Source: Enterobacter sp. kpr-6 (GTDB lineage Bacteria > Pseudomonadota > Gammaproteobacteria > Enterobacterales > Enterobacteriaceae). Taken from it: DNA of 64,000 bases. A model generated the notes under the pieces. The model saw nothing but the letters and a program-made list of their open reading frames with translations, was not told the DNA's origin and made no database searches. A program made the position numbers and the translations under genes. Where the stretch lies: positions 1 through 64,000 of the forward strand of contig NZ_FOYH01000007.1 in NCBI RefSeq assembly GCF_900116015.1. The letters are read 5' to 3'. Below, one piece after another: positions 39,364 to 49,211 of the stretch (position 1 is the first letter of the stretch; every line of letters begins with the position of its first letter).

Positions 39364-41064
39364 TCAGGCAATAATCTTTTCGTACTTGCTTCGCGTCGCC
39401 GTTGCTTTCGCTCCGGTCTGCGTGAATGCGGCGGCATTGGTTGGCGTGCCGGTGCCTGAGTGCGCATGAATGGCGCATTGTGCGGCCAGTTCTGCCAGCA
39501 GGTCGATAGTGTCCAGCATCATTGAAAGCGTGTTCACTCCCTCGCTGCCAATATGCACCGTCGGCCCCATGATCTGCTGACCGCCTGCGGCCACGCTTTT
39601 ACGCAGCGCGGCTATCTTTTCTGTCAGCGACCCGCCCGCCTGCGTGTCGATGTTTCCGGCCACGTTGACAGACTGTGCGCCGCTGATATCCGTTTCAGCA
39701 TTCCCCGTCACACTCAGCAGGCGATTACCGCCAACGGCCATTGCATAGTCACCCGTGGTGACGTGCTGCACTGCCCCGGCCATCAGGGAAGCCGTGCCGA
39801 TCACCGTGGTTTTATCCGTGGCTTTAATCGTCGTTTCACGCGTGACTATCTCGCGCTTTTCCTCATCGGCAGTGACCACCCGCGACATGGATGATTCACT
39901 GATGGTCTGATCCGTTTTGCGTACCCAGTCACCCGCCTGGGTGACGCGCTGTGATACCTCTTCGCGCTGCTGCTGCAACTGCTCACCCGGCTTTACATCC
40001 GGCAGGCTGGTACCACCCGGCACGGTCTGACGAATAAAGGGCTTATCCGGGCGGCCATCCGTAAACCCGACTTCTACCAGCGTGCCTTCGGGCGGAAACT
40101 GAAACAGGCCCGAATCATTACCGGCCATCGGCACCGGCAGCGGTACCGCAGAATAAACCGGCGTGTTACGGTCTGGATTACCGTCTGCGTCAAGCAGTTG
40201 TACGTCCACGGCGTAACGCGGGCGGAACTCATCGGCAAAATTACCGCTTCTCACCGGCTCACTGTGCGCCATGACCCGCGCGAATTTCGGCAGGTGCAGG
40301 CCGCTTGCCAGCTCCGGGTAATGGCTTTCAATCTGACGCTGTGCGGGTGTTTTTTGCAGCGGCTTTCCTGTTTTCTGGTTCCTGGGCGTCCATGTGATCG
40401 TCATGGTGTCATTACTCAGGCTTACCTTTGTCAGCCGCTGGCCGTTGACCTCGACGCCGGGGCGTAATGCCTGTACCACCGGGATCGTCATCGCGTTACC
40501 CGCTGCCGCCTGCTGATTAAATTCAGACGGGATTTCAACGGGCCGCCCGGCAAAAAGCGCCTTTTCTGCGCCGCCACAGTAGAGCGAACCATCCGGCAAC
40601 TGATACCAGAGATAATCCACGATGCCGAACGCCCGGCCCAGATTATTTAGCAACTGGAAACCCGTCCCGGAATGCGTGAAGTGCGGGATCGGCTTGTCAC
40701 TGTACGCCGCATCAGGCACGGCAACCGTCAGCCCGCTGTGCTCTGTCAGCCAGCCGGTGACGTCCCTCAGCGTTGGATGCTGAAAGGAACACTGCCAGCT
40801 CCGATCAAACACGCCCGACAGCTCCCGCACAAAGAGGCGCTGGAATCCCTTTTCGGCAGGCTGAGAGCGCTCAACAAAACCGGTAAACCAGCGCAAAACG
40901 CCGCTCGTATAACCAACATCGAGGCGTACCAGTTTCCCCGTATAGTCCTGATCCGTTTCGGCGGTAATAAAGCCGCGACCGCAGGCGCTCAGCTCAAGCA
41001 CCATCTGGACGTCTACTAAATGCACCTCATCACCTGAGAGGTATAATCGTTTAACAGGTTTCAT
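39364..41064 (-). CDS. Phage tail-tip hub/spike protein (gpD/gpV type)
   Basis: A 566-residue baseplate protein. The N-terminal ~330 residues fit the hub (late-control D) type and include a long linker region. The middle has the OB-fold spike motif VEVGFTDGRPDKPFIRQTV near 330-350. The C-terminus has the beta-helix repeats (GNRLLSVTGNAETDISGAQS) and an AIHAHSGTGTPTNAA tip near 520-545. It probably closes the tail tube and pierces the host envelope. It is the last gene of the leftward late operon. A hub-spike fusion of this kind is usual in HP1-like phages. Confidence 0.75.
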   Translation of the reverse strand: MKPVKRLYLSGDEVHLVDVQMVLELSACGRGFITAETDQDYTGKLVRLDVGYTSGVLRWFTGFVERSQPAEKGFQRLFVRELSGVFDRSWQCSFQHPTLRDVTGWLTEHSGLTVAVPDAAYSDKPIPHFTHSGTGFQLLNNLGRAFGIVDYLWYQLPDGSLYCGGAEKALFAGRPVEIPSEFNQQAAAGNAMTIPVVQALRPGVEVNGQRLTKVSLSNDTMTITWTPRNQKTGKPLQKTPAQRQIESHYPELASGLHLPKFARVMAHSEPVRSGNFADEFRPRYAVDVQLLDADGNPDRNTPVYSAVPLPVPMAGNDSGLFQFPPEGTLVEVGFTDGRPDKPFIRQTVPGGTSLPDVKPGEQLQQQREEVSQRVTQAGDWVRKTDQTISESSMSRVVTADEEKREIVTRETTIKATDKTTVIGTASLMAGAVQHVTTGDYAMAVGGNRLLSVTGNAETDISGAQSVNVAGNIDTQAGGSLTEKIAALRKSVAAGGQQIMGPTVHIGSEGVNTLSMMLDTIDLLAELAAQCAIHAHSGTGTPTNAAAFTQTGAKATATRSKYEKIIA

Positions 41065-41066
41065 AT

Positions 41067-41615
41067 TTATTCCAGCGCATCATTTACCGGTTTAAGCACC
41101 TTGCTCTCAAACCAGGTCATTTTTTCCGTGTCTTCGGCGGCGCTCTGCCCGGTCCCACCTGCCCCCGTTCCGCCTGCCGTCTGCATTTTGCTTGTGGTTT
41201 TTGCGCTGGCCCGCGCTTCTTTCTTTTCCTGCACGCTGAGATGTTCAGCCAGGGTAAACGTCACAAGCCATGACATTCGCCCGTCCTGCTGCGGTGCATC
41301 GATCGTGCCGGTGAACGTTGCTTCACGAAGACTCACCGCACGCGCCGCCACATGCGCGACGCGGTACACCTGCCGCTTTCCGCCCGCATCGGTGGCGTTT
41401 GCCAGCTTAAAAAGCTGCGTCAGCGTTTTAACATCCCTGAACGGCACCTCACCGGAGACGCGCATTTCTTTTCCCTTCGCGCCCTGCTCCGCTTTGCTGG
41501 TCGCGCTGGTCTGCCCGCTCTGGTCTTTGTCCTGAAACTGCTGCGAGATAGTCACGCGCATGTTTTTTAGCGCGATGGATTCGCCGTTAAGCGCCAGTGT
41601 GGGGATCGAACTCAT
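41067..41615 (-). CDS. Phage baseplate-complex protein
   Basis: A 182-residue protein lying directly upstream of the hub gene (two-base gap). It begins MSSIPTLALNGESIALKN and has a central beta-rich part (VSGEVPFRDVKTLTQLFKLA) and a Gly/Ala/Thr-rich linker near 145-160. It resembles the small baseplate proteins that precede hub genes in HP1/K139-like phages. The function is inferred from position. It overlaps the upstream gene by 29 bases. Confidence 0.6.
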   Translation of the reverse strand: MSSIPTLALNGESIALKNMRVTISQQFQDKDQSGQTSATSKAEQGAKGKEMRVSGEVPFRDVKTLTQLFKLANATDAGGKRQVYRVAHVAARAVSLREATFTGTIDAPQQDGRMSWLVTFTLAEHLSVQEKKEARASAKTTSKMQTAGGTGAGGTGQSAAEDTEKMTWFESKVLKPVNDALE

Positions 41616-42312
41616 GGATCATGTCCTTAATTCCGTCAAGATTCTCTCCGGCCAGCATCACCGCCGCGCTGTATACGGCAGACGGATCGGGGATATTTTT
41701 CACAAGCTCAATCAGCGTCGTGGGAATATCGCCCCTGCTGGTAAAGACCCAGGCGCGGGCACTTTTACCCTGGAGTGTTTTAAGCTCGCTGGCTGCACGG
41801 CTAATGAGTCCATTACGCAGGCTGTTAAAGCTGCTGATTTGCTGCTTAAGCCCGCCAATGCTGAACCCCTCTCCCGCTGCCGCCTGCGCCTTGCTGATCG
41901 CTGCCGCTGTTAACGCGGCCCGGCTTGTTGGCACGGAAAGCGGCATTGATGCCGGAAGCGCGGCCCCGGCTTTCGCCGGGATTTGCATCTTTTCCACAGC
42001 CAGCGCCGCCGCCGATTGCGCCAGGCGTTTAACCTGCGTCATTGCCGGTGCCGGGAATACGTCAACCAGCCCGCCCAGACTTTTTATAAAACTGTCCTGC
42101 GTTTGCCCGGTGACCATCATGATCACAACGTCAGCATGGCCGCCCGTACCGGCGAGCTTCTGCGCCAGATACGACACGGCATTAACCGGGCTGAGATACG
42201 CCCCGTTACTGGTCTGCTGACCGAGTCCGTAAACCCAGGGATGCGCCGGAACTATCGAGCAGTTAAGCGCGGCCAGTGAGTCAGTCAGTGCCAGCCGTGC
42301 TTCACGCCACAT
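41587..42312 (-). CDS. Phage tail-region protein, function unknown
   Basis: A 241-residue protein starting MWREARLALTDSLAAL at 42312, which overlaps the end of the fibre-assembly gene; the frame's earlier start at 42351 is less likely. It is rich in Ala and helical in the middle (residues 95-190). It lies between the tail-fibre assembly gene and the baseplate protein in the HP1-like layout. I cannot name a family; a baseplate or tail role is inferred from the operon. Confidence 0.55.
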   Translation of the reverse strand: MWREARLALTDSLAALNCSIVPAHPWVYGLGQQTSNGAYLSPVNAVSYLAQKLAGTGGHADVVIMMVTGQTQDSFIKSLGGLVDVFPAPAMTQVKRLAQSAAALAVEKMQIPAKAGAALPASMPLSVPTSRAALTAAAISKAQAAAGEGFSIGGLKQQISSFNSLRNGLISRAASELKTLQGKSARAWVFTSRGDIPTTLIELVKNIPDPSAVYSAAVMLAGENLDGIKDMIHEFDPHTGA

Positions 42313-42739
42313 TTCCCGGTACCTCCGGCCACTCAATATCCGGCGCGGCACTCAGATCGAGCGCTTCCAGCCGTTCAATACAGTCCAGCACGGCATTCAC
42401 TTTGACCGCTTCGTCGTCTGAGATTTTGCGGCCATTCATTTGCTTGAGCTGGATGACGCCGATTGACTGCATGGCATCATCAATGAATTTCTGCCGTTTT
42501 TGCTCAGCCGCCCGTAACAGATCATCATGCGTTGGCAATGCCGCATCAGCAAGCACCGGCTGACCGTATTCATTCGGTACGATAATCTGCCCTTCCGCCT
42601 GCGCGTTTAATAAATACTCATACCAGCGTTGCGTAATTTCCACGGCATCAGCAGGCCAGCCGCCACCAACATTGTTGTAATTGTCCTTTAAAAAATCCGG
42701 GTAGAACCCGCCGCTTGTCGCGCTGTAATAAATTCTCAT
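42302..42739 (-). CDS. Tail fibre assembly chaperone
   Basis: A 145-residue protein of the caudoviral tail-fibre-assembly family (P2 gpG / lambda Tfa type). It begins MRIYYSATSGGFYPDFL and the C-terminal helical part has RQKFIDDAMQSIGVIQLKQMNG, typical of the family. It starts directly after the tail fibre gene stop, with one base between, and should help fold or trimerise that fibre. Confidence 0.85.
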   Translation of the reverse strand: MRIYYSATSGGFYPDFLKDNYNNVGGGWPADAVEITQRWYEYLLNAQAEGQIIVPNEYGQPVLADAALPTHDDLLRAAEQKRQKFIDDAMQSIGVIQLKQMNGRKISDDEAVKVNAVLDCIERLEALDLSAAPDIEWPEVPGNVA

Positions 42740-42740
42740 T

Positions 42741-44843
42741 TCATCGCCCAATCGCAATATAGCCAACGATATTTCTCTCGGTGGCTTTAACAACAAAACC
42801 TGTAGCGGATAAACTCGTCGCGCCAACATCACCATAACTGCCGCTGTTAACAGTCAATGACAGAGACGGCACAATACTGAACGTCAGCGGAAAGGCCACA
42901 CCCTGCCCGTCAGTGGATATCGCAACCTTTCCATACTGAATAAGCATTCCCGTGTTGGTATCCCGAAACCAGCCAACCTCGCCCAGATATGCGCTGTTCA
43001 TGAGCTGAAATCGTCCGTCACTTTCTGCTTTGGTGTAAGCCTGACCCGCTGGCGTATAGCTCCCCAGTGGCTGAAAAAGGGCGTGGTTTTCCGCTTTTGT
43101 ATAGGCTCCGACCGCAGCCGCCGAAAGCGTCACATCTCCCGTACCGTCAAAGGGCGCACCGTTGATATAACGTGTCGTGGCTAATTTAAGGGCAGCAACA
43201 GCCGTTCCACCGACCGGTAAGGCTCCGATATCTGCCGGGGTGGGTTTATTTAAGGTGTCATAAGCCCTGGCCCATCCAGTCCATACACTATTAAAAAAAG
43301 TGCGCATATAGCAGCGGGAAGAGTTGTAAATCCTGTACACCTGAGTGATACCGGCGTGACGGTAGACTTCCAGCGAACCGGCTAAATCTTCGGGATAATT
43401 TGTCCCGTTAATTGCCTGTGAATTATCAGGCTGAAAATAAAGCCCAGGCGTGGTGAAAGAATTCAGATCAGCCGCATTCCGAATTTCCACGGCCTGCCCG
43501 TGGAAAATGTCATGAGTGGTAATAACGATATCATTGGCAAGCGGACTACCGTTGATGGTGCGCTCCACTGGTACGCGCCCGTTTGCATTATCATTCGCCG
43601 CCTTCACCGCTTTTGACGTTGCCGCAAGTAATTCAGATGGGTTATCAACGTCGCTGCTGAGCTGAACAATCCCCTTTTGCACCGTGCTGGCATCCACAGC
43701 CGTAAATTTTTCGGCGGCGAGGTCATACGCTGCTTTAACCGCTTTTGGCGTGGCGGCCAGTGTTTCGGCGCTGCTGTCCGTCGCGCTGCTGAGCTGAACA
43801 ATCCCCTTTTGCACCGTGCCGGCATCCACAGCCGTATATTTTGCGGCGGCGAGGTCATACGCTGCTTTAACCGCTTTTGGCGTGGCGGCCAGTGTTTCGG
43901 CGGCGCTGTTTGTCTCGCTGCTTAACTGGACGATACCTTTTTGCGTAGTCGTCGCATCCTGCGCCGTGTATTTCAGGTCAACGCGCGCATTAAGCGCCTG
44001 ATCGCCCAGACTCCCCATCGGGCGTAAATCAGTGACATTCCCCGCTGCGTCAATGCTGGCAACCGCAAAGACATAATGCTTCACGCCGCTTTTCTCATAA
44101 TCGGTAAGCGCACCCGCCACGGTCAGCGTGGCCTGAGTCTGCCATGCACTGACCAGCGACCCGGTAAAGCACACATCCAGAAAGACTTTTGCAGGCTTCG
44201 CATCCACTGTGATCGCTTTGTTTTCCGTCAGCTCTGCCCGCAGCCCGCCGACATAGCCCACGCCCTTTGTGACGGAATAACCTGTACCTGCTTTAGTGAC
44301 CAGAAACCCGTCCCCGTAGAACGCGCCTGCGCCGTATACATCCAGATTTTCAAGGCGCTGACGCTCATCCACACCCGCCAGCCGCGCCGTAAAATCAATC
44401 TGCCATGTTTCGGCAGGGGTAGTGATACGGGTTTCACTCTGTGCGCCGTTGTATTCCATTAAAAACGAACGGGTAAGGACGTTGCCCTGCTGCCCGTCTG
44501 CTGTTTTCAGCTTCTGCTGATCCGGGGCGTGGACAATCATTGCCAGCGTCCCCGATGCTTTATTGATAAGCCCGATCCAGTTAAACGAAAAATCGCCCAC
44601 GTCAGCGCCAAGCACTACCGAATGCACTACCGCATTTTCATTCACCACGCCTTTACGCGTGATGGCCTGGCGGTAAACAATCTGCGCGGCGGGCGGCAGG
44701 GTTTCGGCGCGGTTAATCGGCGTTGCCGGGTCAAGCCCAGGCACATTGGCAAACACGAACTCATCCAGCTCAATCGCGGTATTACTGACGGCCTGCTGCG
44801 CTTTCCATTGCTCAAATGCCTGCGTGATAACGGTCTGTGACAT
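42741..44843 (-). CDS. Tail fibre protein (gpH type)
   Basis: A 700-residue receptor-binding fibre starting MSQTVITQAFEQWKAQQAV. The N-terminal ~165 residues are the P2 gpH-like baseplate-attachment domain. Three copies of the fibre repeat TxQKGIVQLSS...AATPKAVKAAYD occur at about 300-430, in a 44-residue period. The C-terminal part (430-700) is the variable, receptor-facing region with further GAYTKAE-type repeats. The annotated start at 44843 replaces a longer upstream extension in the same frame. Host range is likely set here. Confidence 0.88.
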   Translation of the reverse strand: MSQTVITQAFEQWKAQQAVSNTAIELDEFVFANVPGLDPATPINRAETLPPAAQIVYRQAITRKGVVNENAVVHSVVLGADVGDFSFNWIGLINKASGTLAMIVHAPDQQKLKTADGQQGNVLTRSFLMEYNGAQSETRITTPAETWQIDFTARLAGVDERQRLENLDVYGAGAFYGDGFLVTKAGTGYSVTKGVGYVGGLRAELTENKAITVDAKPAKVFLDVCFTGSLVSAWQTQATLTVAGALTDYEKSGVKHYVFAVASIDAAGNVTDLRPMGSLGDQALNARVDLKYTAQDATTTQKGIVQLSSETNSAAETLAATPKAVKAAYDLAAAKYTAVDAGTVQKGIVQLSSATDSSAETLAATPKAVKAAYDLAAEKFTAVDASTVQKGIVQLSSDVDNPSELLAATSKAVKAANDNANGRVPVERTINGSPLANDIVITTHDIFHGQAVEIRNAADLNSFTTPGLYFQPDNSQAINGTNYPEDLAGSLEVYRHAGITQVYRIYNSSRCYMRTFFNSVWTGWARAYDTLNKPTPADIGALPVGGTAVAALKLATTRYINGAPFDGTGDVTLSAAAVGAYTKAENHALFQPLGSYTPAGQAYTKAESDGRFQLMNSAYLGEVGWFRDTNTGMLIQYGKVAISTDGQGVAFPLTFSIVPSLSLTVNSGSYGDVGATSLSATGFVVKATERNIVGYIAIGR
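43600..43980. repeat. 132-bp tandem repeat inside the tail fibre gene
   Basis: Unit boundaries at 43653, 43785 and 43917 are exactly 132 bases apart (44 codons). The first two full units differ at fewer than ten positions; partial copies flank them. It encodes the fibre shaft repeat. Confidence 0.85.
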
Positions 44844-44853
44844 AGTTTCCTCC

Positions 44854-45438
44854 CTATAGACTCGCGCTAAACGTTGTAGCTGCCTGCGTCCCGGCAAGCC
44901 GCGCCGGGTAGCAGACGTATTCACCCTGATCCCAGCCCGCGCGAATCGCCAGACCCTGCACGGTAATCACTTCAAACTGATAGCGGCGACACGTCCGGCC
45001 ATACTGCCGGATAATCTGGATCATGAGCTGCGTGTTACTGGCGACCTGGCTGTCAGTGACGCGAACGGTGATCACGTCCCAGTCAATGCCTGGCTGACGC
45101 TCCAGCAGTTCGACATAACCAATGCCAAGTCGCTGGAAAATGGCAATAAACCCCTCAACCGATCCGGCATCCCCGGCATTCACGAACGCATAGGCTACGC
45201 GCTTACGAAACAGTGCCAGCGGTTCACCATTAAACCGGGTGATATCCCGGTCATACGCGATGAGGTTTAACAGCGGCTCCGCACACGTCAGCGGATCAAA
45301 CTGGCTAACGGGCCATGTCACCCACTGGTAAACCTGCGCCCACCATTTCCGCGCGGCGGCGAGTAATTTCTTTGGCTCGCCGTTATCCATCCAGAACGGC
45401 AGCGCCAGTGCTGCCAGCTTTTTGACAAAATCAGTCAT
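44854..45438 (-). CDS. Tail protein gpI (baseplate)
   Basis: A 194-residue protein of the P2 gpI family, part of the baseplate and linked to fibre attachment. It has the early LPFWMDNGEPKKLL stretch, the central DRDITRFNGEPLALFRKRVA and the VEGFIAIFQRLGI helix typical of the family. The ATG at 45438 is chosen because the frame start two codons earlier is TTG. It overlaps the end of gene J by 8 bases and precedes the fibre gene. Confidence 0.82.
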   Translation of the reverse strand: MTDFVKKLAALALPFWMDNGEPKKLLAAARKWWAQVYQWVTWPVSQFDPLTCAEPLLNLIAYDRDITRFNGEPLALFRKRVAYAFVNAGDAGSVEGFIAIFQRLGIGYVELLERQPGIDWDVITVRVTDSQVASNTQLMIQIIRQYGRTCRRYQFEVITVQGLAIRAGWDQGEYVCYPARLAGTQAATTFSASL

Positions 45439-46615
45439 TTTCAAGACTCACAATTAATGAACGCAGGCGCGGCACACTCAGATCGCTTGTAATATCCGTC
45501 AGCGAAAAGGCCACTGAATCAGCCAGCGTAAAATAACGGTGGATCTCTTCACCCAGGCGGGAGAAAGAGAACCGGCTATAGGGCCATGTTTTGCGCACTT
45601 CAAAATCCGTATTTTCCCGAAAGGCACAACGGATCAGGTTTTCAATGCCCTTACTCAGCGCCTGCCGCTCGTCATCGCTGACGTTATCCAGATTTTTCAC
45701 GCTGATTTTTACGCTCAGATCGTGACGGGTTTCCGGCATCGCAAAACACTGCATGTCATCACCATGGCCGTGATGACCGTCGTTGATGATGTAGTCGTTT
45801 ACCGACTCAACGAACGGCGCGGACGTCACGCCTGAATCAAGCAGCAAATAGGCATTGGCAGTGCCGGGGCCACGCGGGGCGTCATGTTCAAAATAAATGC
45901 GGTCAACGCTCAGCCCGGCCACACCCGCAATCATTGAGCGGTAAACGGCGTCAGTGTGGTAATTACCGACCAGGTTAAACTGATTGCGGCAGCGCTCGCG
46001 TAATTCGTCGTCCGACTCTTCATCTGCGCCCGGCTGCGTCAGCCAGTCCTCTTCGTTCACAACGTGGCTTATCCCCGCCACTTCCACAGGCAAAATGCGG
46101 TAATAGCCCGGCGCAAGGTTAAACCCCGCCCCGCTGCCGGTGGCTTTCACCGCGATTAACGCGCTGGCTGTTCCTGCCGGGATCGTCATATCGGCAACGG
46201 TGGCGAGCTGGTACACCGTGCCATTAATGCGCTCGGTCTGGATAAGCGTCCCCGCCGTCACCGTCACCACATCCCCGGCCTGATTTTTGGTGAAGCGGAT
46301 CGCGCCTTCGGCAGCCACAGCAGGCTTAACCGTAACGTTTACCGCCCAGGCAAGAAGACGCAGCATTTTTCCGCCGGCCGTGGCTACAAACATATTTCCT
46401 AATACCACCGTCACCAGGGCATCTTTCAGCCACATCACCGGCGTGGTGACAATTGCTGTGATAAGCCTCCAGAATGGCGACATACGCGAGGTGTTGGTGA
46501 TCAGCCCTTCGCCGGTGACAATGGCTTCGAAGCGTGATCGCACCTCTGTTTCCGTGACCGGCATCCCGGACGCTTTCAGCACGTCCTCAAAATCCACCTG
46601 CGGTTTTTCTGTCAT
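45431..46615 (-). CDS. Baseplate protein J
   Basis: A 394-residue baseplate wedge protein of the gpJ/Mu gp47 family. The N-terminal part has FEAIVTGEGLITNTS, the central domain VKATGSGAGFNLAPG and DEESDDELRERC, and the C-terminal part is the usual helical-beta domain (LSVKISVKNLDNVSDDERQ). The start overlaps the stop of the DUF2590 gene (ATGA). Confidence 0.9.
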   Translation of the reverse strand: MTEKPQVDFEDVLKASGMPVTETEVRSRFEAIVTGEGLITNTSRMSPFWRLITAIVTTPVMWLKDALVTVVLGNMFVATAGGKMLRLLAWAVNVTVKPAVAAEGAIRFTKNQAGDVVTVTAGTLIQTERINGTVYQLATVADMTIPAGTASALIAVKATGSGAGFNLAPGYYRILPVEVAGISHVVNEEDWLTQPGADEESDDELRERCRNQFNLVGNYHTDAVYRSMIAGVAGLSVDRIYFEHDAPRGPGTANAYLLLDSGVTSAPFVESVNDYIINDGHHGHGDDMQCFAMPETRHDLSVKISVKNLDNVSDDERQALSKGIENLIRCAFRENTDFEVRKTWPYSRFSFSRLGEEIHRYFTLADSVAFSLTDITSDLSVPRLRSLIVSLEND

Positions 46616-46941
46616 ATATCCACCCGCGTAGAAACAGGCCCAAAATCACTGGTATTAGCCGTCAGCCAAAGGCGCTTATTACTTTCCTCGGTAATTTCCA
46701 CCGACCCCGGCACAATTCTTTCATCATCCTCAACCAGTAATTCAAGCCGGGTTAAAATATCGGCGCGTAATGTGGGGCTGCGCTCTGCAATTAACTCTGT
46801 GGCTATTCCGCTTTCAAGTATTGAATGGACGATATCCTGCCCGATACTTACGCGGTTATTGCATAATTCCGGCTCACGCCCTGAATTAAGAGTGAAGTCA
46901 CCCCCCTGAATTAACAGGTCTATATAAAATAATTCGCTCAC
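46612..46941 (-). CDS. DUF2590 baseplate-wedge-like protein
   Basis: A 109-residue protein starting MSELFYIDLLIQGGDF. I chose GTG at 46941, because GTGA overlaps the tape-measure stop and the family starts with (M)SELFYIDLLI. It has the DUF2590 block CNNRVSIGQDIVHSILESG and belongs in HP1-like phages at the position of the gpW/gp25 wedge protein. It is translationally coupled to the genes on both sides. Confidence 0.8.
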   Translation of the reverse strand: MSELFYIDLLIQGGDFTLNSGREPELCNNRVSIGQDIVHSILESGIATELIAERSPTLRADILTRLELLVEDDERIVPGSVEITEESNKRLWLTANTSDFGPVSTRVDI

Positions 46942-49211
46942 TGGTTTAATTCCTGCCATTCCATTAACTGACCCGGTGACACCGTTTCTTTAGGGTAAAT
47001 ATTTACTGTACCTATGCTGCGGCTGTTATCCGTTACCGAACGGGAATTATTATTAATTGATTTACTGATGCCGCCTTTCTCAATCCCTTTAACCTGCCCA
47101 CCCGTCAAAAGTACATCAGGTGAAAGCGCGGGCGGCGCGGGGGGAGTTAATAAACTTTGTGGCACCTGCTGAATATTGCCCCCGGCATAGCTTCCCGCTT
47201 TCGGGATATAAGGCATTACCTTATTCACTTCTGGCGTCGGCTCAGCAGAAAGCGCAATATCAACACCGGGGATTTTATTCAGCTTTTCAATAATCCAGTT
47301 ATATGTCCCGGTAAAAGAATGTTTAAGCGTGTCCCATAACTTCCCGAAAACACCCCCAATCACGCGGGCCATATTTTCAAAGGACTCAACCGGGGAATTA
47401 ATATTGAAGGCATTAATCACATCACCCCAGCCCTCTGTAACGATCCCGAACATTTCAATTACGGTCTGAATGGAACGATAAACCAGCTCAAACGGCGTCA
47501 GAATCAGGTCAATAGCCGCCGCCACGACACGGCCAAAAGTCTCCCCGGCACTGGTCACGCTATCCAGTTTTTCGCCGGTCATTTGTACCGGGGAAAGCAG
47601 GCTGCCAAACCAGCCAAACAGCGTTTTAACACCGTTCCAGACCCACCCAACCGCCGAAGCGATCCCACTGAACAGCCCCTTAAAGGGAGTCAGTGCGCCG
47701 CTTGCCTGGCTGAAACCACTGATAAAACCGCTGACAAACGCCTTGATCGGTTGCCAGAACTTTATAACTGCCAGCACCACGCCAGCAATCGCCAGCGCAA
47801 TGGCCGCAATGGGGGCGATCATAAGTAAAAACGAGGCCGACCCTATACGGGCTGCGATACTTGCCGCAAGTACAGAGGCACGCAAACCACGTAACCCGGC
47901 TGTATACACTTTTGCTGCCGTATTACTGGCAATCATTGCAAGGCGATTCAGCCCCAGCAGCCTGGCTACAGGTGCCAGCACTTTCGATAAGCCCATCATT
48001 ACAAACGCTGAGACGCCCATAACAATATTTGCCACCGCGCCCGCCGCCGCCATTCCGAGCACGGCCATGGTGACGTAACCCACCACCCGTGCGATGTTCG
48101 GAAACATTTGCATCCATCGGGCGAACGTCGCCCCCATATCTGCCAGGCGATTGAGCAGCGGATAAAGCACCGGGATCAGCGTCAGGCCGATCACGGTCTG
48201 AATGGCGGTAAGAATGGCGATAAACCGATCCCAGGGCTTCACCATCTTTGCGGCCATTTCCTGCGTGCGCTTTAACCCGTCTGCGCCGCCCAGCTCGTTA
48301 ATATTGCGCTGTAGCAGGGCCACGTTGCCGTAAAGCTGTTTCACCACCGCCGAGCTGTCACCGAAAGCGTCATCCAGTTCTTTTTGCGCTTTCAGGTTTC
48401 CTTCAAGGCTTTTGCCGTATTTGCCCTGTAACTTATTGAGCATTTCCGGCATGGACAGCATTTTCCCCGTTGCATCCGTGAACGACAGGCCAAGCTTTTT
48501 TGCGCCCTCTTCGGCACTGGTGAGAAAACCTTCATATGCGCCGCTGGCCTCCGTACCTAATGAACGCTGTAGCTGCCCCAGGACAGCAAGCTGCTCATCG
48601 ATCCCGATGTTGAAGTTATTCCCCACGCCGCGCGCGCCTTCCATCAGGTCTTTGATGACGCCCATTTCCGCGCCGAACGCCTGGCGCATGTACGCCATTT
48701 TTCCGGCCAGTTGCTCAGCAAACTGCACTTTTCCCATGCGCTCTGCATCGCTGCTGAAATTGGCGAACATCTGCCCCATAAATTCGCTGGTTTCCTGCGT
48801 TGTAGCCTTCATCGCAAACGCCAGCGTGTTCGCCACGCGGGTGAGTTGCGGCAGATCGTTTGCAGAAAGCCCTGCGATTGCGCCGCTGATATCCGCCGTT
48901 GAATTAACGAAGTCCACCGCCGCCGTGCCATATTTCACGCTGAATAACATAGCGTCACGCTGCACGGTTTTAAGGGCGGTGCTGTCAACGCCACGCGCTG
49001 AGGCTTCGCTCAGGGCGTCATACATTTCAATAGCCGGTGTCAGTGCGCCCTTGATTGTCTGCCCCACGCCCCACGCCGCCAGCGCCCCGACGCCGATACG
49101 CTTAAAGGCGTCCCGTGATTTATCCGCAAAGCCTTCAACCGACGCCTGCGCCTGCTTTAGCGGGCGCGTTAATTTGTCGATAAGGCTTAATGTAAAATCA
49201 AGTTGTTTCAT
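46938..49211 (-). CDS. Tail tape measure protein
   Basis: A 757-residue tape measure protein of the TP901 core type. It has an N-terminal helical part with VSVEGFADKSRDAFKRIG-like repeats, several hydrophobic membrane-like segments at about 350-480, and a C-terminal part with coiled and linker regions. Its length should set the tail length (roughly 110 nm by the usual 0.15 nm per residue). The ATG at 49211 overlaps the stop of the frameshifted chaperone product. Confidence 0.9.
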   Translation of the reverse strand: MKQLDFTLSLIDKLTRPLKQAQASVEGFADKSRDAFKRIGVGALAAWGVGQTIKGALTPAIEMYDALSEASARGVDSTALKTVQRDAMLFSVKYGTAAVDFVNSTADISGAIAGLSANDLPQLTRVANTLAFAMKATTQETSEFMGQMFANFSSDAERMGKVQFAEQLAGKMAYMRQAFGAEMGVIKDLMEGARGVGNNFNIGIDEQLAVLGQLQRSLGTEASGAYEGFLTSAEEGAKKLGLSFTDATGKMLSMPEMLNKLQGKYGKSLEGNLKAQKELDDAFGDSSAVVKQLYGNVALLQRNINELGGADGLKRTQEMAAKMVKPWDRFIAILTAIQTVIGLTLIPVLYPLLNRLADMGATFARWMQMFPNIARVVGYVTMAVLGMAAAGAVANIVMGVSAFVMMGLSKVLAPVARLLGLNRLAMIASNTAAKVYTAGLRGLRASVLAASIAARIGSASFLLMIAPIAAIALAIAGVVLAVIKFWQPIKAFVSGFISGFSQASGALTPFKGLFSGIASAVGWVWNGVKTLFGWFGSLLSPVQMTGEKLDSVTSAGETFGRVVAAAIDLILTPFELVYRSIQTVIEMFGIVTEGWGDVINAFNINSPVESFENMARVIGGVFGKLWDTLKHSFTGTYNWIIEKLNKIPGVDIALSAEPTPEVNKVMPYIPKAGSYAGGNIQQVPQSLLTPPAPPALSPDVLLTGGQVKGIEKGGISKSINNNSRSVTDNSRSIGTVNIYPKETVSPGQLMEWQELNQ

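Noticed and set aside
39272-39373. 33-codon frame MNQYDVPTGGVLL... running through the late terminator
   Set aside because: It spans the terminator hairpin and overlaps the end of the hub gene; no support.
43587-43990. Repeat array considered as CRISPR
   Set aside because: Units are 132 bp, contiguous, in frame with the fibre protein and without unique spacers.
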